Below, one piece after another: positions 22,789 through 33,369 of a stretch of 64,000 bases of DNA. The stretch lies in NCBI RefSeq assembly GCF_030272615.1, contig NC_081414.1, positions 239,665,233 to 239,729,232 on the forward strand, given 5' to 3'. The stretch comes from Cryptomeria japonica (lineage: Eukaryota; Streptophyta; Pinopsida; Cupressales; Cupressaceae). The number at the start of each line of letters is the position of its first letter. Within the stretch, counting starts at the first letter, position 1. A program made the translations under genes and the position numbers. The notes below the pieces were generated by a model. That model saw only the letters and a list, made by a program, of their open reading frames with translations, searched no databases and had not been told where the DNA came from.

Positions 22789-23888
22789 AACAATATCTCT
22801 AGGCCCATCAGTAGGATCCTTTTGTTGCTAAAGGTTTAGTAGACTCCCTCTAGATCTCAAGGGGATGATCAATGTCCATGTCTTGAGGATTCTCATGAAC
22901 TTCATCTATCTCCATGCATGAACCTTTGGATTTGCTAAATGCAAGATCTTCCTCAAATATCTCTACTAACCTCAATATATTTCTATCCTAGAATGTAGAT
23001 TCTATAGGCTTTGGAGGTTTCGCTGTAGCCCACAAATATTCCTCTTTTGCCAGAAGGTTCTAACTTGGTTCTCTTATCTTTGGGCACATGTACATATACT
23101 GGACACCCAAAGATCCTCAAGTGACTGATATTAGACTTGATCCTTGAAAAGGTTTCTTCTGGGGTTATGTCCTGCAAAATCCGATGAGGGCATCTATTCT
23201 GAATGTACACAACTGTTCTAGAGGCTTCCGTCCATAGGAAGGTCTGCAGATCTTGATCATGAATCATAGCTTTTGCAGCTTCAACAATAGATCTATTCTT
23301 TTTTTTTGCAACCCCATTTTGTTGTGGGTTGTAGGGAACACAAAACTCCCTCTTAATCCTTGCCTCAACAGAGAAATCATGAAAGCTACCCGAGGTGTAT
23401 TCACCTCCATTGTGAAACCTTAAAACTTTAATTCTATTCCCAGATAAGTTTTCAGCTAAAGCCTTAAATTCTTTGAATCTACCTAGGACTTCATCCGATT
23501 CCTTAGACTTTAAGAAATAAATCCAAGTCTTCCTAGAGTAGTCATCTATGAAGATTACATAATACAAGAAACCACTTGGAGATGCAATAGACATGGGTCC
23601 ACATAAATCAGAATGTACAAGAGCTAATTTTTCCTTGGACCTACTTTCACTTTTATGAGATCGACTCTTAGTGTTTTTACCCATAGCACAACCCTTACAT
23701 GTATCATCATGAACGTGACTAAGTTTAGGCGTACCTTTAACCATCTTCTCCAAGGTTGGAAGAGCCCGAAAGTGTAGATGACCAAGTCTCCTATGCCACA
23801 GTTCGCTTGAGCTGGAAATGTTATGTAGAAGAACTTGAACTAGTTGAATGGAAAGCCTATACAGGTTGTCATACCGACTCCCAATCAC
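22789..23888 (-). pseudogene. Copia internal-1 integrase, inactive
   Basis: The frame 22983-23888 opens with the GAG-pre-integrase zinc domain (ELWHRRLGHLHFRALPTLEK, then CKGCAMG) and continues into the integrase core (HSDLCGPMS, FIDDYSRKTWIYF). The catalytic triad is damaged: the first aspartate (SDLCGP) stands, the second (usually SDNGGE) reads FHNGGE, and the glutamate (usually VERKNR) reads VAKKKNR. A stop near 22981-22988 cuts the link to reverse transcriptase, and a decayed linker fills 22789-22980. Integrase would insert the DNA copy in the nucleus; this one could not. Confidence 0.9.
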
Positions 23889-24774
23889 ACGAGCAAATTT
23901 AATGCTAGATTTCTTTAGCTATGCAAGAACTCTTCCCTCAGAGAATGCCACTTGATAACCTTTATTCTCCAAAGCTGAAATGGAGATAAGGTTCCTCCTA
24001 ATTCCTGGTACAAACAAAATATCGCTGAGATGAAGAGAGATTCCAGAATCAAGGTTGAGGGAAGTGGCACCAAATCCCTTCACAGAATAGCATGCATCAT
24101 CTCCAATAATCATTTGGAGATTAGTCTCCCTCTCCATTAAATTTGAAAGATGCCCCCGATAGACGGTGATGTGTCTAGAGGCACCACTGTCAATCAGCCA
24201 GGTATCACTATCTGTGGGAACATTGCTTGACAATGCTGAAATGGAGAGGAAGTCATTGGAGTTGTCTTCTGCTTCTTTCTGATTTGAGACTTCATTGAGG
24301 TTTGCTCCTTGTTGCTTTGGCCTTGACAAACAATCTCTTGCAAAGTGACCAAACTTGTCACATCTGAAGCACTGAATTTGGGATATATCTTTTTTTCTTC
24401 TTCCTTGAATCAGGAGCAGATTTAGATCTTTGATCTCTACGCCTCTTGAAGTTGCCTTTCTTCCAATTTCCTCCTTTCTTCTTGACGGACTGGGTAGCAA
24501 GAACATGAGAGTCTTCACCATGAGAGCTTTTGATGATTCCTCTTGCAGCTAGTCTTGATTCCTCTTGAATGCAATCAACACAGAGGCGGTCAAACTTGGG
24601 AAATTTGGATCTTCCACTCATGCCTTGGATAAATGGCTCCCAAGAGTGAGGAAGACCATTTAATGCAAACTGTAACAGCTCAACCTCTTCAAGGGCAAGA
24701 AGAACACGAACTTTCCAAGAAGTAAAGTTGAGAGCACCATCAAGTCTATCCTCTACCTTCAGTCCTGTAACCAT
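23889..24774 (-). pseudogene. Copia internal-1 gag and protease
   Basis: Gag starts at 24774 (MVTGLKVEDRLDGALNFTSW) and has lost 113 residues compared with internal-2: LLQF runs straight into ALNGLPHSWEPF. The gag frame ends at 24358. The zinc knuckle (CFRCDKFGHFARDC) and protease (DTWLIDSGASRHIT) lie in a second frame, 23919-24521. The two frames overlap with the same offset (+1) as in internal-2. Protease keeps its DSGA active site. A stop near 23918 separates it from the integrase domain. Confidence 0.88.
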
Positions 24775-24847
24775 CTTGCAAAAACTTAAACAACAAATTG
24801 AAAGTGAAGGATAATTGATAATCTGATTACTTTATAATGAACCTAAA

Positions 24848-24859
24848 GCTCTGATACCA
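24848..24859 (-). promoter_or_regulatory. Primer binding site, Copia internal-1
   Basis: Minus-strand TGGTATCAGAGC directly follows the end of LTR-B. The next 70 bases downstream are nearly identical to those after the internal-2 primer site. Confidence 0.9.
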
Positions 24860-25693
24860 TGTTAATTTTAGCAATCAGATATAACAGGACTCAGAAATAA
24901 AGAGATGCAAGAACACATAACACAATTTACCCAGGGAAAACCTCCCTCTTGGAGGAAAATCCCAGCATTAATTCTCAGATCTTATTAAGCAATTATCAAG
25001 TGTATCTTTACAATGAGAAGTAATCAGCAAACTATGCACAGTAATGTATTGTTTGCAATTATGAACTTATCTGCAATACATAGGATGTTGCTGCCACAAG
25101 GAGAGTTGCAGTCACTGAGATGATGGTTGCTGATCCTAGGATGAGGTTCGCTGCCCAGAATAGTTGCTGTCACTTCAATGATGATCGCTGTCACTCAGAT
25201 GATGTTTGCTGTCCCTCCAATGATGTTCTCTTTCCTTCCGATGAAGATCGCTGTGACTGGAAACCAGTTCGCTATCCTTAAGTTATTGTTTGCTGACTCA
25301 GTGAACAGTTTGCTGAATGAAGGAGATAATTCGCTGATTAAGGACAATTCGTTGTGTGTGAATGAATATGTTTAATGTCATACAATTAACTTGTTTATAT
25401 ACTTGACTTGAGGTGTCAAGTTAGCAAGTTGGCTTGTTTATATATTTTATATTTTACAATTAAACCGATCAATAGGTCCTGACTCATAATGAAGTTATTA
25501 CATGTTACATTATGTTTGCTTAACCACCCAATTTGGGTCCTGCCTTATAACGCGTTACATTATGCTTATATGCCCAAATAGGGCCAGCCTTATATGAGTT
25601 TAAGTGTGTGAAATCAAACTTTAATTGCTTTTAGCAACATCAAAGTTTGATGATCTGGGCTAGCATAATCCGAGCTAGCTACTAATTTCAACA
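24860..25693 (-). repeat. Copia LTR-B, inner copy
   Basis: Starts TGTTAATTTTAGCAATCAG and ends TTTCAACA, 834 bp, nearly identical to 37764-38596. It lies between the two Copia internal regions and so serves as 5' LTR of internal-1 and 3' LTR of internal-2. It has degenerate units of about 20 bp (GATGATCGCTGTCACTCA type, about 25085-25290) and a minus-strand TATATAAAC near 25390. Confidence 0.88.
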
Positions 25694-25932
25694 CTTCCTC
25701 TTAGCTAGGGAGGATAACACCAAGTAACCATAACACGCCATTGACCTTCCATGACATCCATCTTGCATTGCCTGCAGAGGATGGATCCACCTTGCATTGC
25801 CCGCAGAGGGTGGAAGAGGTCTTACACCTCAGCCTTCTCCCAGAGAAGGACACAATGTCACCTTGCATTGCCCACAGAGGGTGACTCCACCTTGCATTGC
25901 TCGCAGAGGGTGGAATATGCAATTTGATTGCA
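25694..25932 (-). repeat. Copia internal-2 3' UTR hairpin array and PPT
   Basis: Minus-strand AAGAGGAAG at the LTR edge is the likely polypurine tract. Four hairpins follow: ATCCATC/GATGGAT (25756-25786), TCCACC/GGTGGA (25786-25814), GTCACC/GGTGAC (25857-25885) and TCCACC/GGTGGA (25886-25914). CCTTCT/AGAAGG near 25833-25849 is a fifth. Loops are about 17 bases with a TTGCATTGCC core. Stem changes are compensatory. Confidence 0.75.
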
Positions 25933-27400
25933 TCACTGAGATTGAGACTCCCTCTCAATCAAGGTTGCGTTCTCCACAACTCCAAGCCTCTCTCTGAAGT
26001 ATTCAAACTTCACTCGAGCTAGAGGTTTGGTGAGAACATCTGCAATCTGCTCATCAGTGCTGACATATTTCAGCTGAATGGCACCTCTGTACCATATCAC
26101 GAATATAGTGATAATGAGTTTCCACATGTTTTGACCTGTCATGAAACACTGGATTAACAGATATTTTAATACAACTTTGATTGTCACAATGAATAACTGT
26201 GGGTTCCCAAGGTTGGCCAAACAACCCAACAAGAAGCTTTCAAAGCCACACTGCTTCTCTCGATGCAACATTCGATGCAATATACTCAACTTCTGCAGTA
26301 CTCAAGGCTACTGAGGACTGTTTTGTGCTGGCCCAGGAAATCACATCAGAACCTAAACTGAAGCAGATACCTGAAGTGCTCTTCCTATCGGTAACACTTC
26401 CTGCCCAATCAGAATCTGAGTAACCTTCCAAGGTAACGGTAGTGTTGATTGGATACTTTAGACCATAGCCAACAGTTCCATGCAAGTATCTTAGAATATG
26501 TTTGGCTGCAACAAAGTGAACATGCTTTGGCTTGTTCATAAATTGGCTGAGTGCACTCACTGCATAACAAATGTCTAGTCTAGTGTTAACCAGATACATC
26601 AATGATCCAATCAACTGCTTGTACTCAGAAGGCTTTGCTAAATCAGAGTTAGCTGCAGATAAACTCAATTTCTTCAAGTTAGTTTCCATGGAAGTAGACA
26701 TAGATTTGCAATCCAACATTCGAAATCTTTTCAAAATATCAACAATATATTTGCCTTGACTTAGAATGATTTCATTAGGTCTTTGCCACACTTCTAACCC
26801 TAGAAAGTAATGCATTAGACCTAGATCCTTCATTTCAAATTCAGTAGCTAATTCTTTCTTACACCTAATGATGAGACTATCTTCGCCAGTTAGAAATAAA
26901 TCATCCACATATAAAACCAAAATTAACACTTCACCATTAAATACTTTAAAGTAAAGGTTAGGATCAACATCATTCTTACAAAACCCTAAACTAACCAAGT
27001 ACTTATCAATTCTTTCATACCAAGTTCGAGGAGCTTGCTTGAGGCCGTAAAGAGTTTTCTTTAATCTGCATACATGAGATTCTCTATTATGAGTCTCATA
27101 TCCTTTTGGTTGCTCAATATAGACTTCTTCCTCAATGACACCGTTAGGGAAGGCAGTCTTTACATCCATCTGATGTAACTTCCAACCCTTAGCTGCAACA
27201 ATGGCTATAATAGTTCTAATAGAAGTATATCTACCAACAGGAGCAAATGTTTCTTCATAATCTATGCCTTCCTTTTGAGAAAAACCACGAGCTACAAATC
27301 TAGCTTTATATTTCTCTATACTACCATCAGCAACATGTTTAATTTTAAACAACCATTTAGAAGAAACAACAGACTTACCTTTAGGTCTAGGCACAATATC
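25933..27400 (-). pseudogene. Copia internal-2 reverse transcriptase-RNase H
   Basis: The frame 26240-27394 carries the RT core with its catalytic residues: QMDVKTAFPNG and LYVDDLFLTGED are intact, followed by RNase H (SISWASTKQ-like segment, then SSVALSTAEVEYIASNVASR). A TGA at 27400 replaces the tryptophan of DVWDIVP and cuts RT from integrase. Near 26240-26250 a frameshift splits RNase H; the rest (KYVSTDEQIADVLTKPLARV) lies in the frame 25933-26289, itself shifted once more near its start. Fewer catalytic changes than in internal-1 suggest it is younger or was active later. Confidence 0.9.
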
Positions 27401-28279
27401 TCAGACATCATTCTTGATGATGGATTGGTACTCTTCATCCATAGCTAGTTTCCATGCTTGTTGGTTCATAGCTTCTTCTATGTTGGATGGTTCAGTCTCA
27501 ATGATGTTGCACATCATTGCAACATAGTTGGAGAACTTTTGAGGTCTCCTACTTTCTCTAAAAGTACCACTAGGAGCTGCAAACTTTTCTGCTTCTTGAA
27601 TTGTGCTCCTAACCCAAAGTGGCCTTTTCTTGCTAACTGCAATATCTCTAGGTCCATCAGTTGGAACGAGAGGCTCAGGAGGATCACCATGCTCAATAGG
27701 TTCGGGAGGCTCAATAGTCTCCCTCTGAAACTCAGGGTTAGTATCAATATCCATGTTTTGAACTTCTCTATCATTATTGACAAGGGAACCTTTAAATTTC
27801 TTAAAAGCAATATTTTCTTCAAACGTAACATCTCTACTTACCTCAATATACCTTTGTCTTGGAATGTAGATACAAAATGCTTTGGAGGATTCACTGTATC
27901 CAACAAGGATACCTTTCTTCCCGAATGGCTCTAGCTTAGTTCTTTTTTCCTTTGGCACATGAACATAGACATGACTTCCAAAAATCCTTAGGTGGCTGAT
28001 ATCCGGTTTGACTTTAGTGAAGGCTTCTTCAAGAGTCATGTTCTTCAAGACACGGTGATGGCATCTGTTCTGAATGTATATTGCAGTCTTGGATGCTTCA
28101 GCCCATAAGAAAGTCTGCAGATCCTGATCATGAATCATTGCTTTAGTTGCTTCAACAATGGCCCTATTCTTACGTTCAACCACACCATTTTGTTGAGGAT
28201 TGTAGGGAACGCAAAACTCCCTCTTAATTCCTGTCTCTACACAAAAGCTATTGAAACTACTTGAGGTGTATTCACCTCT
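27401..28279 (-). pseudogene. Copia internal-2 integrase C-terminal part
   Basis: Reads EYTSSSFNSFCVETGIKREF, then NPQQNGVVERKNRAIVEATK with the catalytic glutamate kept, and the chromodomain-proximal linker up to the stop at 27400. Its N-terminal side is missing here because GLO-1 is inserted between SDNGG and EYTSS. The other half is at 35991. Confidence 0.9.
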
Positions 28280-29159
28280 TGTTGGTGTCTGTTTTATCAT
28301 CTACCAAACATTAGAATAGGATACTCGAAGGCATTCTATCCTCTCCTGAAAAATCACTACTGATTCCAAGGTCTATATGTGCGAACAAGCGACTTTAGTG
28401 AAATAGCTTCTTGGGTAGTGTATGCTGAAAATCTCAAGGGGGACTTACGTTAACAAATGTCTTTGAACTGCTGGACTTAGATAGATTTAGCAATTTTAGG
28501 CTCTCTCTTTTTTTTGGGATTTTCGGGGATTTAGACTTTCAAGAAAAGGGAAAAAGAGATAGGGTTTAGGAAGGCTAATTTAATCCTACGAACTCCAGAG
28601 ACGGTATCGAATGGGTGCTCTCGAGAAACCAAACTTTGCTTCGCCACACTAGGGACAACTACACAAAGCTGGTGCAATCTTCAATGGATTGTGCTTGTGA
28701 TTAAGATGTTGGGATGCACAGAGGATGGGCTCAGACTAACTTTGCACGGTGAAATGGAAATCATCCATTCACCAAAAGTATGAGCAGAGGTACACCATCA
28801 ATTGACACTTATCAAATCCTTCATTCAAATTAACAACAATGAAAGCAAATCTAAATTAATTTTAACGAAGTGTTGAGGAAATTGAAACCATGCAAATCAT
28901 TCAAACAATAGGGATTACAAAGCCTTAAGAGAAAGTGCATATGCAATATATTATCTGGAAATGACCTTACGCAACAATACATCAAAACCTCACACTCTCC
29001 AAATGAGAGGAGGTAGCCTTATATAGTTTAAAAAAATAAATGAACGACTGAGATCAAACAGTGATCAAGGGCCCATATTGAAAGCTACAAACCCTAATTA
29101 GGGTTTCCCAAAACACTATCAGCTTGAATGAATAAGAAAGTGACATGTGACACAACTGC
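28280..29159 (-). repeat. GLO-1 promoter-proximal U3, R and U5
   Basis: Shares blocks with GLO-3 and GLO-4 in the same order: the palindrome AAACCCTAATTAGGGTTT (29089-29106), TATA (29020-29024), CCTCTCATTTGGAGAG, GAAGATTGCACC (28671-28682) and a GGCGAAGCAAAG block, ending ACACCAACA. It lies about 60 bases downstream of the ORF end. Confidence 0.7.
29020..29106 (-). promoter_or_regulatory. GLO-1 promoter: telo-box palindrome and TATA
   Basis: A perfect AAACCCTAATTAGGGTTT palindrome (two opposed telo-boxes) lies about 65 bases upstream of the minus-strand ACTATATAAGG. Confidence 0.7.
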
Positions 29160-31843
29160 TAATCTCATTGAGGTGAGCATCCACTTTCCTTTTTCGTAGA
29201 TTCGATGTACCTAGACACAATAAGCCTGACCTCCTCCATAGTGACACTTGACAAACTGCTAATCTGGAAGTCGATGATGTCCACATCATCGATAAATGTG
29301 GCGAGGATGCTTTCCCACTCAACCGCTTGAGCAAGAAAGTTTTCATCGATGAAGAGAAAGTTTACAATCTTTGAAAGATCGCCCTTGTCAATCATCCCTG
29401 AATCCTTGAAGAAGCTTGACTAAATCCTGGCTCTCAGGTTCTCTGCCTGCAAATGCTTCTCCCTTATACTCTCTTTCTTCCAGATATCAGGCGCTACATA
29501 AAACACCTTGCTCAAGATCTCCCTTACACTTTCCTCTGTCTCGAAGCACTTGGTCTCGGATTTCTTCAAAACTTCAATCCGGGTGACCAAGGTATAATAC
29601 CAGGTGTTGAAGTCATACCTATCTCCAGCCTGTATGACACCTGCATCCTCTAGACTTCTCTTCGACAAGCCTCAGATAACTTTCAAATGCGAAAGTATTT
29701 CATCTTGAATTTCCTCCACGTCCTCCCAATTGGTAGCTAGATCCTGGATACGGCTGACCAGTGAAGAGGCTGATTCATGTGCTGACACTAAATTTTCTAC
29801 CAGTATATCAACAAGTACTGAAGCTTCTGAAATCCACTCCTTGGCCTGTGTGAACGTGCCCTTCATATCCTCATAATCCTTCATTGATTCCTGCTGAAGA
29901 GGCTGTGGAGGGGTAACCGGGATCTCATGGTTAAGTGCCCTGGTAAGATGGAGAACATACTTTCTCCATTGCTGGTTTTCTTCTTCAACCTTCGTTCTTT
30001 TCTCCTTCTCCTGAGCTAGACTTGCCTTCAGAGCGTTACAAGAGTCATCGAAATACTGGACCTCTTGGTCTTGGGTGGGCTTACCTAGCTCTATGGTGGT
30101 GATCTTGTAATCATCTGCGGCGACGTTGTCCCTAGTTTTTCCTTCTTTAGGCACCGCTATCTGGACTGTCCTGAATCTTGCACTATCTCTCTGGATTAAA
30201 GAAAACTTTCTGGCGGGCTTAGATGGTTTAGCTATAGCTGGCTCATTTACCTTCTCCAGAAATGCTGCTGTGATTTCTTCAGAACATGCCTCCTTGGGGA
30301 CCTTAGCCTTTCTTCTTTCCCTTAGCCAATCAGGGATAGTTGATTGCTCTACGGTATTTTGGTCAAACCCATCATCTGTCCTTCTTGGATCAATAGCTAT
30401 ACCATCTAAGAAGACTATGGGAGATGTAGGCGTTTCAATTTGCTCTCTGTCCGGACTTTGGACAACTTCCTTCATTACTTCCTCAATCGAAGGAGAAGGC
30501 ACTCTTACTTCATCATTAACCATGCATATATCTATCTCCTGCTCCTTAACTGCATTCTGATCAGGTACGATAGAAGCGGCACTCAGGATGGACTGGCCTT
30601 CGCTGGACTCCCTTCTTTCCCCTACAATCTTCTTTCCTGTGACCTTTACGGAGCTTCCAATTAACTCCTTCCTCTTCCGAGACCCAACACTTTCTGGATT
30701 CCGGGCATTACCTGCAGAAGTACAGGGATTGGAGGACAAAGAGTCATCCATCCCCATCAATTCATAGGTCAAGGCCACACCTTTGGACTTTAATTGCCTT
30801 GTCCTTTCAGATGTCCACCACCTAGAATACTCAACCACCGTCCTCATGAGGTCTGCTAGATCGGATTTCTCTCCCTCTGCCCAATCTATCAAAACTAGTG
30901 GTTCATTCTTCATCTTTTCAAATCCCGGCTGCTGAAGCTCAAGGCTATCCTCTACTTGTTCAGCAACTCTGAATACCTCTGTTGCTCTTACCATACTTAA
31001 AGGAATTCTCGACCAAAATCTCTTCCTGATCTCAAAACTATCGGTTGCTTTAGCCCAATAATCTTCTAGATCAGCCCTGTGTTCAAATGTCATTCCTTCG
31101 ACCTTCTTTATTCTGTGGAATGGATCGAAATTCCTTCTTGCCTTGTACTGATAGAGGGGATACCAGGCCAACTCCTTCTCAGCAGTCGCAACAGCTTGTG
31201 ACGATGGACATGTTTCCAGTTCATTACCAATTGTAAGAGAGGAAGTTCCCGCCTTCTTCTATTTATCCCTTTGAATTGCCATATACCCCTCCAATTGCCT
31301 CACAACCTCGAGTAACACCACTCGGTTGGTAGGGTAAGCTGGAAGCTTGTAGGAACACCCAGAGAATCCCTGAATTCTAAGGTAAGTGAATTTTGGGTAT
31401 TGGATATACCAATACCCGAATCGACTGATGAAATCCATAGACTGGAAACTGGTTCTCTTTGTTCCCTACTTCTCCTCTGCAAGTAAGACCTCTGTATCTG
31501 TAAGTTCTGGCCAAGGAATAAAACAGGTACGAACTCATGAAGAAGGTCCTATTCGTTTCTAGGTTCCTCAGCTGGCTGTCTAGGTTGTCGCTAATCATCC
31601 GGGCCCAATCGATCATCTTTACTCCATTCATTATTTCATTAATGAAATAATTTATCCAGGGCTCGAATGGAGCACCTTGAGGATTTCCCATTTTTTTGTT
31701 CAGCAGAATGATCATGTTTCCAATGTCTTCCTTGAAGTATGCTCTCACTAAGCTCTTCCTTTGAAGTTTGGAGGCGCCCTTCCTTGGCTTGTCCAGCCAG
31801 GAATGGTTGACGATGGCATCATACTCCTCCAAGTGGTCCTGAT

Positions 31844-32958
31844 CAGAGAAACGGGACTCGCCCAGACTCGCCTAGACTCGGCGAGTCTGAGTACGAGTCA
31901 TGCTCGGCGAGTCCTAGGGGCTCGGACTCGGACTTGTCCGAGTCTGGTGAGTAAAATCGCCAAACTCGCCGAGTTGGCGAGTTTGGCTCAAACTCGCCGA
32001 GTTGGCGAGTTTGGCTCAAACTCACCAAACTCGGCGAGTCCTGAGCCCCAAACTCGGCTACTGCCTAGCTTAAGTAAAATGACAAAAAAAAACATTTTAA
32101 AAAGTTTTTTTAAAATGAATGATCTTGTCTTTGTTCACTACAACCTTCGCCTGAGAATGAGAAAAATTAGGGTCACAACATGTCAGCCAATAGAAAAATT
32201 AGGGTTACAACATGTTAGCCAATAGAAAAATAACACTCGACGCCGAAAAATATGGGGGGAAACTACGTCGATAGAAGTAGGGAAAATTTAACCTCCGAGT
32301 CTGACACTGATTGGATCGACCAGGTAGATATAGAGGCTGAGACTGTAGCCATGGTAGAGGAGGAGCGGAGAGCACGAGCACAGACAGGAGATTCAGAGGC
32401 AGATAGTGACACGGATGTTCCTAATGTTGGTGAGCATGGCATGGTGTCACGGGGAGCGGCCATGGCTGTCCAATCATCTAGGACCTACCTTAGACGCCTT
32501 CGCAGGGGGCCGAGGCCGGAGGGTGCTGCCGTGCAGGCTTCTTTGAGCCATAGGCTTGTAGTTGTATTTACCTTTGGTATTTGTATGAAACATTTGATGA
32601 TGATCATATGATGACATGTATTTTTTATTCCATGAGTTTTGTAATATTGTATACATTTGACAATATTTATATATCTATGTTTGTTATTTTCTTCGGCTAC
32701 AATTTGCGTTTATGCTTATGTGATTGATGTACACTTGTGTATGTAATCAAATGAGCCGAGTTTGATGATGTTATTGTGTCTTTAAGGTGTATTCAATAAA
32801 GGGTGTCTAAAACAAGTTTTAAATCTTTAAAAATCTCTACATTTCTTGAGTTTTTCACTTTCCTGAGTCCAGCCGAGTCTGGAGCCGAGTCTGACGCCGA
32901 GTCCCGAGTCCGAGTTGGCCTTGCCGAGTCCGAGCTGAGTCCGAGTCCCGTTTCTTTG
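31844..32958. mobile_element. Non-autonomous hAT element
   Basis: Ends are CAGAGAAACGGGACTCG and, in reverse complement, CAAAGAAACGGGACTCG (16 of 17 identical), fitting the hAT terminal pattern YARNG. An 8-bp target duplication, GTCCTGAT, lies at 31836-31843 and 32959-32966. Many subterminal copies of GACTCG / CTCGGCGAGT occur at both ends (31855-32050 and 32870-32950); such repeats often bind transposase in hATs. It is 1,115 bp and inserted in the GLO-1 ORF. It lacks a transposase core. Confidence 0.9.
32252..32611 (+). pseudogene. Possible transposase C-terminal remnant in hAT
   Basis: Open plus-strand frame with an acidic, serine-rich part (SESDTDWIDQVDIEAETVAM, then GDSEADSDTDVPNVGE) and a basic tail (SRTYLRRLRRGPRPEG). 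Many plant hAT transposases end in an acidic, low-complexity tail after the dimerisation domain, so this may be what is left after an internal deletion of a full element. No hAT dimerisation motif is visible. Confidence 0.35.
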
Positions 32959-33369
32959 GTCCTGATACATGCTATCAGCTTCGTCCTTTGTCACATACAC
33001 CGTGTTGTGATACTCTGGGATCCTGAAGGCCTCTCTAATGGCCTCATCACTGATGTTTGCCAACACTCTTCCATTAGGTGCAACAATGTCCTTACTAGTG
33101 GGGTTGTAATGTTTAGCGCATTCAACTACTAATTCAGTGCATTGCATAGTGGGGAGAAAACCAGCAGCATGCACGATGCCACTCTTCATCATCTTTCGTG
33201 TGGTTGTGGTAGGCACGAGGTTGTACAAACCAAACATCCGCTTCTTAAATTCCCTCAGATTGATGTGTCCGAGGTTGGTGTTGCTAACATTTTTCCACTT
33301 CGAAGTCATCCTTGACTCAAGAGGAGCATCTTTATCCACTTGAAATTTCATAGTGCCTAAAATCGACAT

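Larger units (their letters stand above)
29160..33369 (-). pseudogene. GLO-1 long ORF, broken (unknown function)
   Basis: The protein would start at 33369 (MSILGTMKF). It reads KWKNVSNTNLGHINLREFKK and SGIVHAAGFLPTMQCTELVV before the hAT insertion. It continues at 31832 with WARMISDNLDSQLRNLETNR and MSSYLFYSLARTYRYRGL, shifts frame near 31377, has a stop near 31260, and runs open from 31171 to 29672 (ATDSFEIRKRFWSRIPLS, IPDWLRERRKAK, a coiled-coil part near 29960-30050). Shorter same-frame pieces reach 29165. Each block aligns in order with GLO-2. I see no zinc knuckle, protease, RT or integrase motif. Function unknown; a structural or gag-like role is only a guess. Confidence 0.75.

Noticed and set aside
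27458-27934. 158-codon plus-strand frame
   Set aside because: Antisense shadow of the Copia integrase-RT linker, whose minus-strand frame has clear homology.
30126-30664. Plus-strand frames opposite the GLO-1 ORF
   Set aside because: Shadows of the conserved minus-strand frame; no independent support.
31855-32050. CRISPR-like or satellite array
   Set aside because: The GACTCGGCGAGT words are unevenly spaced and sit inside hAT ends; subterminal repeats explain them.
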